The notes under the pieces were generated by a model, which saw only the letters and a list, made by a program, of their open reading frames with translations, was not told the origin of the DNA and searched no databases. Below are positions 43,927 to 56,178 of a stretch of DNA of 64,000 nt, in pieces. The stretch spans positions 3,114,001 to 3,178,000 of the forward strand of contig CM062213.1 in the NCBI GenBank assembly GCA_031216445.1, in the 5' to 3' direction. Each line of letters starts with the position of its first letter. Position 1 is the first letter of the stretch. The position numbers and the translations under genes are program-made. Source of the stretch: Lateolabrax maculatus. Lineage: Eukaryota > Chordata > Actinopteri > Acropomatiformes > Lateolabracidae.

Positions 43927-45311
43927 ATATATATATTATATTATATTATATTATATAGTAAGAAATATAATCTTCACTTTCTTTATGGGAAGACTAATTA
44001 CATAAATGTTTCCAGTGTGCAAACTGCTAAATAAATGATATTCCTGCAGGATACTTGTAGAACACAGCAGTCAGTGTGTATTTATATATATTATGTCATA
44101 TTGCAATGGCATCCTGTCTGATTTCTAACAGTTCTTTTGTTGCTTCTCCTTCTAAAATGTCCTGTTGGACTCATTTATTATTCCTCTGAGTATTTCAGTG
44201 TTTTAACTAAACTGAGGAGTCAGCCAACTGATGTTTACTGTAGCTGTTAGAAGAACTAGAGAAGAAGAAGAAGCTCGCTGGGACACAGAAAACTCCAAAG
44301 CCAACACTTGAATTGTTTGAACCTGTCATTTCACAGGTGATGCTGTGCCCCTCTGTAACAGCGCCACCCAGCGTCCATGAGGAGGAACCGCTCATGTATC
44401 ACTGTCTTCCAGAAGATGGTGCAGTTACTCCACCGCAGTTGTTTTAGGCTGGAGGATTGAGACACGGTGTAGCTTTATTAAATTAAGTGTGGCAGGTCTG
44501 ATGACACCAAGTCAACCACCTGACTTTTAATCCAAATGAAGTCTTATTCCTGGAAACTTCAGTGTGATGAAAACGACAATTTAGTCGAAATATTACGTTC
44601 ATTCCTGGTGTTTTTATGTTTACACCAAATTCCCCAAAATGAGTGAAACACTGGTGAAAAAAAACAATAAACACTTCCCAAAGTGATCCAGAGATGGTGA
44701 ACTGGAGACTTCATACTGGGAGCTGCAGTGTTTAAGAACTATGCATTACAACTGGTAAACTGTTTTAAATCACATTTGCAGTCATCTACATATCTGCACA
44801 GTTTGGACCCTGCAGTGCCACGGACCCTCACGCAGTCATTTGCGTACAGTAACTATAATAATCGGCTACTGTTCCTTCACCTCTCCTCGTCCGGGGGTCA
44901 ACACCAGCGGATTCCCGTGTGCGTAAACGCTGTGAGGCTCGTGTTTTTGTTGTTGTAAAGTGTGTGTGAGCATGAAGGCACTTGAGCAGTGATACGGGAG
45001 GTGGGGAGGGCCCTCGGGGCGAGCACACCCCTACCGCCTGTGTCAGAGTATTTCAGAACAGAGGCCAGCATTTAGTCATTCTGCGTGAAAGCTGCACACA
45101 CACACACACACACGCACACACACTTGTCTGCTGAAGTCCATCTAACTTCTGGACTAAAGGAGGATATTTCTCTTCTCTTCTGTTTCCTGCGGATCCGAGG
45201 ACCACGATTTGATTTCCTTTCTGTTTGTTTTTTTCACCCCGTTCTTGAAGAAACTGTGCGTCGTGACCACAGGATACTTTTACGCACAGTTGTTTAACGC
45301 TCACAAGGACA
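43927..45311 (+). promoter_or_regulatory. snai1 upstream region and 5' UTR
   Basis: No other gene is seen. An AT-rich (TATAT)n stretch lies at 43929-43957 and a (CA)n tract at about 45096-45122, the latter within or near the 5' UTR. GC content rises from about 44.8 kb towards the snai1 ATG, as expected of a promoter. The transcription start cannot be fixed. Confidence 0.4.
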
Positions 45312-46936
45312 ATGCCTCGATCTTTCTTGGTCAAACAGTACTTCGCTAAACAAAAGCCGAACTACAGTGAACTGGAATGTCAGAATGGTGAGTTGGAGAG
45401 ATTTATTTCTTGTATGAATCATGAAAGTATCCTTATGTAAGTGCGCAAACTAGATAGAAACACGCCCGTTTTCTGAAGTGTAGTTGCGAGTTTTTAGGTG
45501 GATGAATCTACATTTAGGAAACACACTTGTTTTGTGCTTTTCGTGCCTGGTTCAACCACAAACCCGGCTGCTCCCCGTTCAAGTTGGGGCCCGTTAGATG
45601 CACTTTCCCCCCTTTCTGCAACCAGACAGAGCTCCATTCATGTTACAAGCCCTTGTGAATACGTGGGAGGAAACGGCCCATGAAATCTTCCCATGACTCC
45701 AGCTTTATGCTCAGTAAATGCTGAAAAACAAGAATTTATCCCCTAATCAAAAACAAGACAGAACAGGTGGAGTCAGTGAACGTTTTATAAAACACATTTC
45801 AAATGGTGAATTGTTCTATAGTTCAATCAAATGTGATAGATTTGCTGTTTGACGCTGGCTGTGTGTTTTAACCATCCTCTCCCTTCCATCCCAGACACTT
45901 CCCTGGAGAGGTATCCTCTTGCTGAGCTCTCATCAGGGGACAACACCTCCGCCGCCACCTGCTTCACAACAGGTCTGGTGTGGGACCTGAGCGTCCTGCC
46001 CGCCCTCTACCTGCCCACCTCCCAAACACAGCCCTCTGCCACCCCGGGCCCCCTGGACCTCAGCTCCCCGTCCAGCCTCAGCAGCAGCGCCAGCAGTTGT
46101 GGAGAGGAGGACGAGGGACGCACCTCAGACCCCCCCAGCCCCGAACCCGTACACACATATGCCCCTCGCCAGCGGATGAAATGCACCGGCGTCATGCCTC
46201 ACATCAGTCCCCCTGAGGAGGAGGAGGAGAGGGAGGCCCCCGTCACAGCAGCCCGGCCAGCCTTCCTCTGCAAACACTGCCCCAAAGAGTACACCAGCCT
46301 GGGGGCTCTGAAGATGCACATCCGCTCGCACACCCTGCCCTGTGTGTGCACCACCTGTGGAAAGGCTTTCTCCAGGCCGTGGCTGCTGCGCGGCCACATC
46401 CGCACACACACAGGTAAGACCCATGCCTGAAGGCAGTCTGCAACATTACTCATACTTCCGTTTTGTTGCTGAGTCGCAATTGGAGAAATCAGCGTACGTG
46501 TTGTTGTGAAACTGTGAATCTACATTTGAGTTGCTGTCATTGTTGAGTCAGCAGGTAACTCCTTCATCATTTGGGCTGTGAAGTGAGGGAGCAGGATATC
46601 CATGACAATCAGTTTCAACACTTGATCAGCAGACATTATCACATAGGGAAGCCCTCCGTAGACCCTGCACTCATTGATCACTCATTGTGTTTAATGCCCC
46701 AGTAACAATGGCTCGTCGGCTAATTATCTTAACACGGCTGCTGGGGAAGATGAGCAGATTGGGGACATGGAAGTGACAAAAGGTTTAAAGACTGCCTGAA
46801 GGCTCCCTGCTATCACTGAGCACTTAGTACCTGCAGCAACTTGTTAGTGTGCTAATCTCATTTGACTCTGATTGAATCATGCTAATTCAGTCAGGCTCTG
46901 ACCCCACCAGCCGACCATGTGCTTCTCCATTATCTC

Positions 46937-46992
<56 letters not shown>

Positions 46993-47335
46993 GTGTGTGT
47001 GTGGGTGGGTGTGTGTGTGTGTGTGTGAAGTGTTAATGGACGGCTCTTGTGATCTCAGAGACGCCTGACTGTTGTGATGGTCGTTATGGCCGCATCTGAA
47101 GTCAGCCGGTGTAGTTATGTGACGCATGTTTCCTCCCTGTCTCCGTCCAGGTGAGCGCCCGTTCTCCTGCCCCCACTGCAACCGGGCCTTCGCCGACCGC
47201 TCCAACCTGCGGGCTCATCTGCAGACCCACGCCGAGGTGAAGAAGTACCAGTGTGGCATCTGCTCTCGCACCTTCAGCCGCATGTCGCTGCTGCAGAAAC
47301 ACAGCTCCTCGGGGTGCTGCTCCGCCACGGTGTGA
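45312..47335 (+). CDS. snai1: Snail family zinc-finger repressor SNAI1, 259 aa, 3 exons
   Basis: A nuclear repressor that binds E-boxes (CAGGTG), represses E-cadherin and drives epithelial-mesenchymal transition, mesoderm and neural-crest programmes. Exons: 45312-45387, 45895-46413, 47151-47335; 780 nt, phases consistent. The SNAG domain MPRSFLVK opens the protein and recruits LSD1/HDAC complexes; KPNYSELE follows. Residues 81-107 are Ser-rich and contain TSDPPSPEP, comparable to the GSK3/beta-TrCP phosphodegron region of human SNAI1. There are four C2H2 fingers: C151/C154/H167/H171 ([19 protein letters not shown]), C177/C180/H193/H197 ([14 protein letters not shown]), [17 protein letters not shown] and [17 protein letters not shown]. 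Four fingers favour Snail1 over Slug/SNAI2 and SNAI3, which have five. Teleosts have snai1a and snai1b; the copy is not assigned here. The second intron holds a long (GT)n tract. Confidence 0.95.
46941..47027. repeat. (GT)n microsatellite in snai1 intron 2
   Basis: About 87 bp of GT with two GGGTGGGT interruptions. The minus-strand frame of Thr-His residues here is spurious. Confidence 0.95.
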
Positions 47336-48625
47336 GACGCCACAGAGACGGACGAGAGGGTACCCACTCAGAGCTCAGGGCAGTGGAGGGCCGGTGGCCA
47401 CGGAGCCCAGCTGGCCTGTTGACGACCCGTAAGGCCCCAAAGAGCATGAAATGGCGTGCTTTAAGAAACCTGGAGGGAACCAAGCCTCATTATTGGATCT
47501 GACTTTACAAGCCTTTTATTTCTCTGCTCTGTGAAAAAAAAAAAAAAAAAAAACATCTGAGGAGCAGATTTTCTTCCAATCTAGAAGACTGAGGTCCTGA
47601 GGCTGGACCAAATATGAACACTGACACTCACCCGATATCAGCCCCTTTGTTGCTATTGCGCCCATTCCAAAGACCAAATATGTAGTGAACTCATTGGGGT
47701 AAGAGGTGTTCTTTCCTGTCTCTGCCCTGGTGCCGGCCGGCTCAGGATCATGGCCTAGACACAGCTGCTGAGAGGTAGGGGTGCGTGGGTGGAATAAATC
47801 TCTCAGCATGCCTCAAAACACACTCACACACTCAGTCTCACACACACACACAAAAGCAAATGCACACACAGCTGTCCCTGGTACTGTGGTGTAGATAGAC
47901 GAGGTGCTAACAGGTGCTACAGCCATGACCTTCGCTGCTTGATAGCAGGTGACTTCCACTGCCCTTGGTTTGCTTAAGAAAAAAGAGGAAGCATGTCATC
48001 ACAAAAGAATGGCATCAGTTAGTCTTTATTCACCAGTGGGGATCATTTTAAGCCTCTGTTTTGACTACATCCAAACCTTCTCTTTAATCTGATGATTTTC
48101 AGAGATAGGAAAAGACGTTCTGTCTGTTATTTTCCAAAGAAGCTTCAACTTTGCAGCATCGCTGCAACGTGGATGACAATGTAAGCCATGCACTCAAGGT
48201 TACCACAGTGTTAATAATAACATCCAAAGCCATATTTTGTATTTTATATGAATTCGTGCCATGAAATTGTATTACTTTTGAAACCAAAAATGTGCCTTTT
48301 TTACCTCATTTAGTATTTGTGGATTTAAAATAAAAATTGATTGCAGTATTACTAGAAATTAGTGCCAAACTGTTTCAAATGCAAGAAGGCTGGGACCAAA
48401 GATTTTTAAGGTTTACGCCATGGAGACGTGGTTGTCTAACATGTGATCAGAACCCTGTAAATGGACAGTACAGAGATGAATTTTTAACTTTCCTAAACAT
48501 TTTATGGCAGTGTTTTATAGTGCAATGTGCAGATGATTTTGTACCAATGCTTGTGTGTTCACTTCTATTTCTTGTATGTTGTAACTGATACGTTTTCATT
48601 CAATAAAGTAATTTATGTTTATTAA
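47336..48625 (+). other. snai1 3' UTR
   Basis: The stop codon at 47333-47335 is followed by about 1.27 kb of non-coding DNA ending at an AATAAA signal at 48602-48607. T/AT-rich sequence near the end (ATTTGTGG, ATTTTATATG) could hold instability elements; this is not tested. Confidence 0.6.
48602..48607 (+). promoter_or_regulatory. snai1 poly(A) signal AATAAA
   Basis: A canonical hexamer followed within 30 nt by a TGTTTATTAAAACCTGCTCTG-type U/GU-containing sequence. Confidence 0.65.
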
Positions 48626-51600
48626 AACCTGCTCTGTCATTTGCATTAGCATGAACAAATCCACACCTGTACAGTTTTATCTCTTTGATTCGTTGTGGAA
48701 ATGGGCACAGTTGGTACGTTGGCTATAAAAGGTCTGTTTGATCATTAACTGGGAGATTTCAGCATCTCGATGTTGGGCGCAGAGAGAGAGAGTGAACTGA
48801 CCATTGTGGTGGGGCTGAGTTGCAGATGTGCAGGTGAACACACTGTGTGATGGACGGGAACAACCGATTGCACCTGCTTCCAGTTTCCACCTGCCATCTA
48901 CTTCTCACTGTCACTGTGCAAACACTGCCGGACCTGTGAACATGAGGGTGTGTTTGCACTGAACAGTTAAAAGAGAACTTGAGTGAAAGTCAACTGCTGT
49001 TATACGTGCTCACGACAGCTCTTGAAATTATCTTTGAAATTCTTGTAAGCTAAATCGTGATTGCGCGATTGTGTGTATTTTCTTTCCTCCAGGGAAAGTT
49101 TATCATTCACCTCTTCCTCTGCCTAGACAGTGAGTCACAGTCTGCTCAGACTGGAGCTTTAGGTTCCCATGGCTCCTGCGCTCTCAGTCAGTAAGTCAGG
49201 TAGTTGGTGTGCGTGGGCCGTGGCCGGCCGGGGCCAGCACAGAGTGAGGTAAGCTGTTCCACGACACAGAAATAAGGATATTTCCTTCTGAGTCAGGGAA
49301 ATGTGCTCACAGCTACCAGCCAGGACCACTGCAGCATGTAGCAGTGACTCACCTCACACACACTCAGTACTTCAAACCAAACTGCTTATACAGACATCTG
49401 TGCCCCAACGCCAACCAGCTCCAATATGGAACTAATGTCCTTGATTGTGGTTCCTTTGGCCAATTTCTCTCGCACGTCTTTTACCCAGGATGCTCTGAGA
49501 TGAAAGGGCTATTAAACTCTCAGCTGTTGGAGGTTAGCTCAGGACTATTTTGATGATGTCAGCTAGTCTGTCCTGAGGTGAGGGTGTCAGCGAAAGACAA
49601 TTGAAACATGTCCCTCATTTAAACTTGCTGTTTGACTTTTTCTGATCGTTTTCATTTGTGTATTTGCTCTCATCACCTCATTTTTTGTGGGCCTCAATGA
49701 TGAGCTGCTGCATTTCCAGAACAGTTGAGGGGGTTTTTGATTTGTTTTATTCTTATTTTTTATATTCTATAGATCAACATGTCAGCACGTCTCGCCTTCT
49801 ATCTTTCTAGTCTTACGAAGTCACCATAGCCGCAGCGGCACGGCCTCATTTGGCCAACGTAACCTCATACATTTCAAATCTTTGCTGCATCACAAGTTAC
49901 TGTACTTATTTCTGCCTTTTTATAGAGAAATGAAAACACAACATGCTCGCCTTCTTGTTCCTTGGGGAGAGTAGAGGGCCTGGATCTGAAATCTGAGAGC
50001 GTTTTCCTGCTGTGTGCTTTACAGTGCCAGAGCACTCACTGTAATTTACCAAAAGTGGCTGCTATTTATGCCATAAAGCATGTGTTTAACATTCCTGAAC
50101 CCCACTGTGTTTGTGTATTCCTCGCTCTCTCACTCGCTCGCTCTCTCCCACTCACTCTTTTGCCTGCCTCCTCGGCTGTATTTCTATTTATGTGTGTGTG
50201 TGTAGTGAGTGGAAACGGTCCCTACAGAGCAGCAGCCCTTTCCCTCTTCACAGAAGGATCATCTCTCCCCCCTCTGAGACAAGGCCGACAGGAAGTGGGA
50301 GTTTACATTGGCCTACTTTACCCAAAAAAAGCAGCCTGGGCCGAGGGAGCTGCAGAGCTCAAGTGCTGTTTCTGCCGCCGCCGCTGCTGCGCTTTGCCAC
50401 GACCAGCGCCATGTCCCATCCCCCCATCAGCTGTCCCACCCATGGCCGCTGTCTTAGCCAAGTTTTCGGGGTGGAGTTGGGTGGCCAGGAACTATAGAGT
50501 GGCCTTCGGTGCAGCAGCAGTTAGGGCTCATGGCCTGGGAGACAGGAAGGAGCTGTCAGCATCTCATAAACAGGACTCATCCTGTGCTCATGACACACGA
50601 GACCTGGAGAGAACTCTCCCAGGAAAAAGCCTTCAGACACCCACTTCAACTGCAGACTGTGGTTCAGTCTGACGTTTGTCAATGACCTGCTCAAGATGAA
50701 CCGCAAAACAGACACTGAACTATGCGTAGACCACCTTTCACACTTGTGACTATCACCTGAGAGTCAGTAGAGTCATCTCACTGTTACATTACAGTCACTT
50801 GATAGTAAGCTGATTATCAGCGGTTGACAGTCCAAATAAAGCGTGACCGCATGGTCGTGGGAATTGAGATGTGTAAAATATAACTTCACTCGGTGTGAAA
50901 AGGCAAACCGATCCACCCTCATGCTTTATGCTACAGAATAGAAAGGCTGTGCAGTTTTGATTGCACTAAAGCTATCAACCTATCCTCAGTTGTACTCCCC
51001 AAGTACCTCTCACCTCATGCATTACTTCCTTGGCCTCCTCCACCATTATTAGCCCCTCTCAATGTCTGTCCCCTCACTCGAGGAGCACTTCATTGCTCTC
51101 TAATGTTTTGGTGTTAATAACTCTCCCTGTCTAAGTCTGGTGGGAGTTCTTGTTGTCTCACTCTCGACACAGTGAAGTTGCTGATGTAAATGTCAGAATG
51201 CAGAGCTAATACCTCTCTGCTGAGCTGCAAACAGGCCAGAGACACAACCGCTGCATCTGGTAAATAAGAAGGCCAACAGCGGTAACACCACAAGTATGCT
51301 TAATGATGGATTTGATCAGGCTGTGGAGTTGCCCCAAGGCTGGATTGGAGAAGTGGTTGGGTGGGTTAGGGGATGGGGGTAGGGGGTGCATATTAAAGAG
51401 TAATGAATCACACACTCAGTCACAGGGTCGCCGGCTATGAATGTGCTCTCTGTTGGTTTTCCTGGAGCCTGGAGTTTACTAACTGATGACGCAGGCTGGG
51501 CTTGATCAGAGACATGTGTTGCTGCGGACTCGATGCCAGTGAGAAGCATAGCGAGAGAGAGGAGAAGGGGGAGAGGTAGAAGGATGGATGGCGCCTGAGC

Positions 51601-51987
51601 TCTCTGCTTTTCCTCTGTGTGTCCTTCTGGGCATTGCCTCACACTGGGGCAGGAGGGACTGGAGAGGAGAAGGGGAGGGTGGGGGAGAAAATAAACCCGA
51701 CTTCTACCCTGGGACAGGAAACAAGAGATTCTTACAGACTATCCTGACCCAGCTTTCTTAGCCATCATTACTCCTAAATTCTTGTGTGGCATCTCGGCGA
51801 GTTGAAGAGCAGTTTGTCTGCTGAACACAAGAGCAAACAGAGCAGATTTTATCCTGACCTTATCTGAACGAAAAATAAAGAAGATCATTATTCTAATGTG
51901 ACTCTTAACCGAACGAGACAAGAGTCTACAGCCATGCTCAGCTCTGTGAGGCTGTGCTTAACAGATAAATGCTAAAAATATAAGCAC

Positions 51988-52425
51988 GCTCAAAATGACA
52001 ATGCTGACATGCTGATATGCTCACATCAGGTATAATGTTTACCGTGTTCACCATCTTAGTTCAGCGTTTGTTGCCCCAAATACAAAGTACAGATGAGGCT
52101 GTTGGGAATGTCATTAGTTCTGCAGGTTTTTGGTCTTAAACCAAAGTATTGGACAAATTACAATTTTGACTTGATGATGCCGCTAGATGAGAAGTTGTCG
52201 TGAGGCGGACATGTATGTGTGTTCCAAATTTGGCAATCCAGCCAATAGTCTTGGAGATATTTCACTGAAAACCACAAATGTCAACCTCATGGTGGCACTA
52301 CAGAAAAAGTTAGGATTCATCCTCTTCCCACGATGGATGTCTGTACAAATTTAATGGCAAACCATCCAATAGTTAATGAGATATTTTAGTGGACTGACTG
52401 AACAACAGGCCGACATTACCATCCA
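51988..52425. mobile_element. interspersed teleost repeat with internal modules
   Basis: The element opens with CTCAAAATGACAATGCTGAC and GGTATAATGTTTACCGTGTT. It continues through CAAAGTACAGATGAGGCTGT and CCAAAGTATTGGACAAATTA. Two related modules follow: GGCAATCCAGCCAATAGTC (about 52230) and GGCAAACCATCCAATAGTT (about 52356), each ending in GAGATATTT. I recall this whole arrangement as a repeat seen many times in spiny-rayed fish genomes. No open frame is present. Confidence 0.6.
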
Positions 52426-53446
52426 TCCCCACATGTTAGGCCCCTTCACCTGACAGTGGAAGAAATTCCACCTGTTTGCCACAGTGCAATGCACCTGAGC
52501 ATATTTTCCCAGACAAGGTGCAAAAGGACGTTGAGCTATTGCCGGAGGCCTTGACAAATTCTTATGAAAGAGGTAATGTAGATCTGTGCCCACCTGTCAG
52601 GACATGTCATGGTGTAACAGCATGTCAACAGCATCAGGCACTCTGCTGGGAACCAGCTCGTCTCCCCAGTTCTTTCTTACTTTTCAAGGTTTTGATTTGT
52701 TGAAACGTAGAAAGCCGTGTGTGAAAGGGAGAAGCACCTACTCGGGCAAGTTGGATCATGCCATGACTATGTGTGTCGCACACATGAACATCACTGACAG
52801 GAAGAGGATTGCTTATTGAGTCATGATAGCATCTGTAGCATATCATTTCCCATGAACAGCCTCACAAGTTCACAGAGTCGTAAAGACAGACGGGCAGGTT
52901 TGGAGCAGGAATAGGAGTTTGGTTTGTCACTGTTGAAGGCCGAGGTGTCGAGTGCTTCCCATTTGTTCCGATGGAGATCAAAGACAGTTCAGCCTGGAGG
53001 CAATACACCCCAGGAACAGATGCATGGCATCAAAACACTCCTACAAACAGTAAACAGCAACAATCAGCTTTGTGTGCATACACACTCATACACAGAGTAC
53101 ATTTGACAGCTGTCATTTTGTCATTAATCAACACACATGCTGTCACACTGTCTCCAACATCCCCAGATACAAACACACAGACGTAGGTGAACACACAGGC
53201 GTACACGCTGAGGATTGCTCCTCTGTGTGGGAGGCCTACGCAGCAGCTGGTTATGATGGAAAACACCCAGCACTCCCACCGACACCCCACAGGCCGTCCC
53301 TGTCATTGTGACGCACCGGGGGCTGCTGACTCCCCAAACGCTCCAGATCAGGAGGAGAGCGATCTATTCATCAGCGGTCCAGCTTTCAAACAACTCCAAC
53401 CAAACAGAGAACCAGTCGAATCTGCACAATTGGTTCCCAAACAATA

Positions 53447-53447
<1 letters not shown>

Positions 53448-53478
<31 letters not shown>
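53448..53478. repeat. (CA)n microsatellite
   Basis: About 15 CA units. Confidence 0.95.
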
Positions 53479-53480
<2 letters not shown>

Positions 53481-55040
53481 CGAGTAAGGAAGTACTCCCT
53501 CAATCCCAAATCTATGCACGCACACACATGCACGCAGTCCTGCACATGCTGAAGCCATTATCCTGTTGCTTGTTAAGTCATTACTCTATAGCTTGTTATT
53601 TTCTCAAGCAAGAGAAAGCAATCTATCCACAAAGGAGTGCTGAGAGATTTGCCACCCGACTGAGCCTTGGGATATGGGAAGTTACCCTGAAATTTGAGGA
53701 ATGTGGTGAGGTCTGAAACCTAAGGAATAGAGAAAGAGGAAAAAAAAAAAACATCTTCTGGAACAGTGGAGCTTCTTTCCCAGAGTCTCCAGGTCGTAGC
53801 TGCAGCCAAGACTGTACGAGATGTCCGCGGGGAGGGAGTATTATAGACATTACTGATGACAGTGCAGAAAAGCTTCAGTCCACCAATGGGACATGGAGGA
53901 ACTGACATAGTCTGAGAGCTTTGACATATTCACGGTGGATCTCAGACATCTGGTTTCCATTTCCCTCCCCTCCTAAGACAGTGAGTGCTGGCAGCGGGGC
54001 TTTTCAATGAAATCGTCTATTGGACTTCCTGTGCTATCAGTTTAGCATAAGTGTGTGCACAAAGGGTAAGCGATGCTCAAACACATAGGCAGCTATTAAA
54101 GTGAACTGCACTGCTTTCCTCCAGGTTTTTTTTTTTTTTTTCATTTGTTTCTTTTTGGTTCCCCACCCCCAAGCCTTGACGCCACCCTCATGGTTTATTA
54201 GCAGGAACACCCCATGAGCAGCCATTTTCACAGCATCCTCTCCACTTCTGCTCCACACTAGGAAAAACCTGTGAGCCTGCACACTCTCACCATGCTGCTA
54301 ATGAGTGACACATGCCCCCTAGCTCCGCCGCTGACACCTAAGATCAAAGCCCGGGGAAGAGAAAGGGACTGGTTTAGACATTAAACCTCGTCCCCCCTCA
54401 TCCCCATCCACCTCCTCTTTGACACCCACGCGATATGTCTGAGGGTAAGCCAAATGGCGACACACCTGTCCTTTCCACATTTAACACGAGCAGCAGCAGT
54501 GGTGTGGCTTGTCTTGTGCTTCCATTCACAGGACCAGTGTCAGGGCAAAGTAATGTGTATTCCAGCTGTGTATGATAAGAGATCAGATAACGCCATCCGA
54601 CTAAGTTGCATGTCAATCTGAGAGACATGAATGAGACATTGTGCTCAGTTAAAAACTATTAATCTACAGTCTGTAGGGGAACAGATTAAGGGAGGAAATG
54701 GAATTATGGAAACCTGACTGCAAAAGTCTGGATCAACACTGAATCTCTCGCCCCATGATCCCCGCAGTCCTTTTCATTAAACCAATGCCTTCTCCCATCC
54801 CCGGCTGAAATATTGTGCGAGCAGTTTCCATACTGCTGAAGGGCGTCGAGAACAGAGCGGGTAGACGGGGGGGAGGGAAGGGAGGGGGGCTAACCAGGGC
54901 AAAGGCAGGAAATCCCAGTGCAGCATGAACTATTTTCCTCCATAGTTCCACCAGAACAGCTCTTTGTACCAGTCCCCCACCCCCCCTCTATCAGGCCTCT
55001 GTCTCTGACAACCCTCCACTGCTGTTCTACAAGGCAACCA

Positions 55041-55071
55041 CACCACTACCACCACCACCACCACCACCACC
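55041..55071. repeat. (CAC)n microsatellite
   Basis: About ten ACC/CAC units. Confidence 0.9.
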
Positions 55072-56128
55072 GCGAAAAAAAACACAATCCAAACCTCTGT
55101 CACACACACACACACATACATGTACGCAGTTCACTTGTGGGCCGTTACTCAGCAGTGCTGGGGTGGAGGAGTGGGGATCAAACGTTTGGGGTTCCCCTCC
55201 ATCTCAGTCTAAAGTCCCACTGTGGTTAGACCATAGACAGAGAGGCACCTTACTTTACACAGAACCCCCAAAATGCCAAAAACACTCAAGTATACAAAAG
55301 AAGAAGCACACACACACACATGTACGGTTTCACAAATTCAACCCAGGAGGAAAATGTTTCTGTGGCAAATTCAGGCCCTTTTCTTTCTCGTCTTTCTCCT
55401 CAAACATTCCTTGGCAATAACTCTCAATCCTCTCACAGTATCACTTGATCATGGAGGACGCACATGCTCTTCATGTGACTCCAATGAAGAGATGTCTATG
55501 CAGAGGCGTATCGCAAACAAAACTCAATTCTGTCCGGGGCTCTCATTTCACAGTGACACACATTCCACTTCATTAAGACACAACTCTTACAGGAATGAGA
55601 GAAATTCAGGTCGGTGACACTCGAGAAGGACCGGGAAAGGCAAATATCAGCGTTTGACTCCCTGCCACAGCACAATACCCAGCGAATGTGTGTTTCCACA
55701 TTGCAACATCAAATCCAGACACAGCGCTGATTTGATGCAGAGCAGGAACTCGGCCTGTGATTGACTTGGATTTATTTTATGCACCAGTGAGACCCCATGC
55801 AAAGACTGAGAGGCCTCCAAAAAAAAAAAAAAAAAAAGCTTTCTCCCCCTGAAACAAACTCAAAACTGTAGAAGAAGCAAGTGTGAGTTTAGTGGGTGGG
55901 AGTAGGCAAGGCACCTTGCAACAGCTGGTCTGAATTATCTGCGGGGTCGGCTCGGGAGGTGGAGGGGAGGCGAGGAGACTCCTGGCGCCAGGATCGGGCC
56001 AGCAGGTCAGGGAGGATGACGATTACCAAAATACTAGCAGGCAGCCATGGCCCTGCAGAGGGGGGGTGTTCCTGGCTCGCACCACTCACAGCTACAGGAT
56101 GGGCAGTGAGTGGACGACCGTGGGGGGA

Positions 56129-56146
56129 GTGTGTGTTTGTGTGTTT

Positions 56147-56178
<32 letters not shown>
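56129..56178. repeat. (GT)n microsatellite with TTTG interruptions
   Basis: GTGTTT units pass into pure GT repeats. Confidence 0.9.

Noticed and set aside
45312..47335. snai2 or snai3 identity for the Snail gene
   Set aside because: Only four zinc fingers are present and the Slug-type domain and fifth finger are missing, which fits snai1.
49962..50672. 236-codon plus-strand open frame
   Set aside because: Ser/Leu/Pro-rich, no domain, no convincing splice sites and no neighbouring exons.
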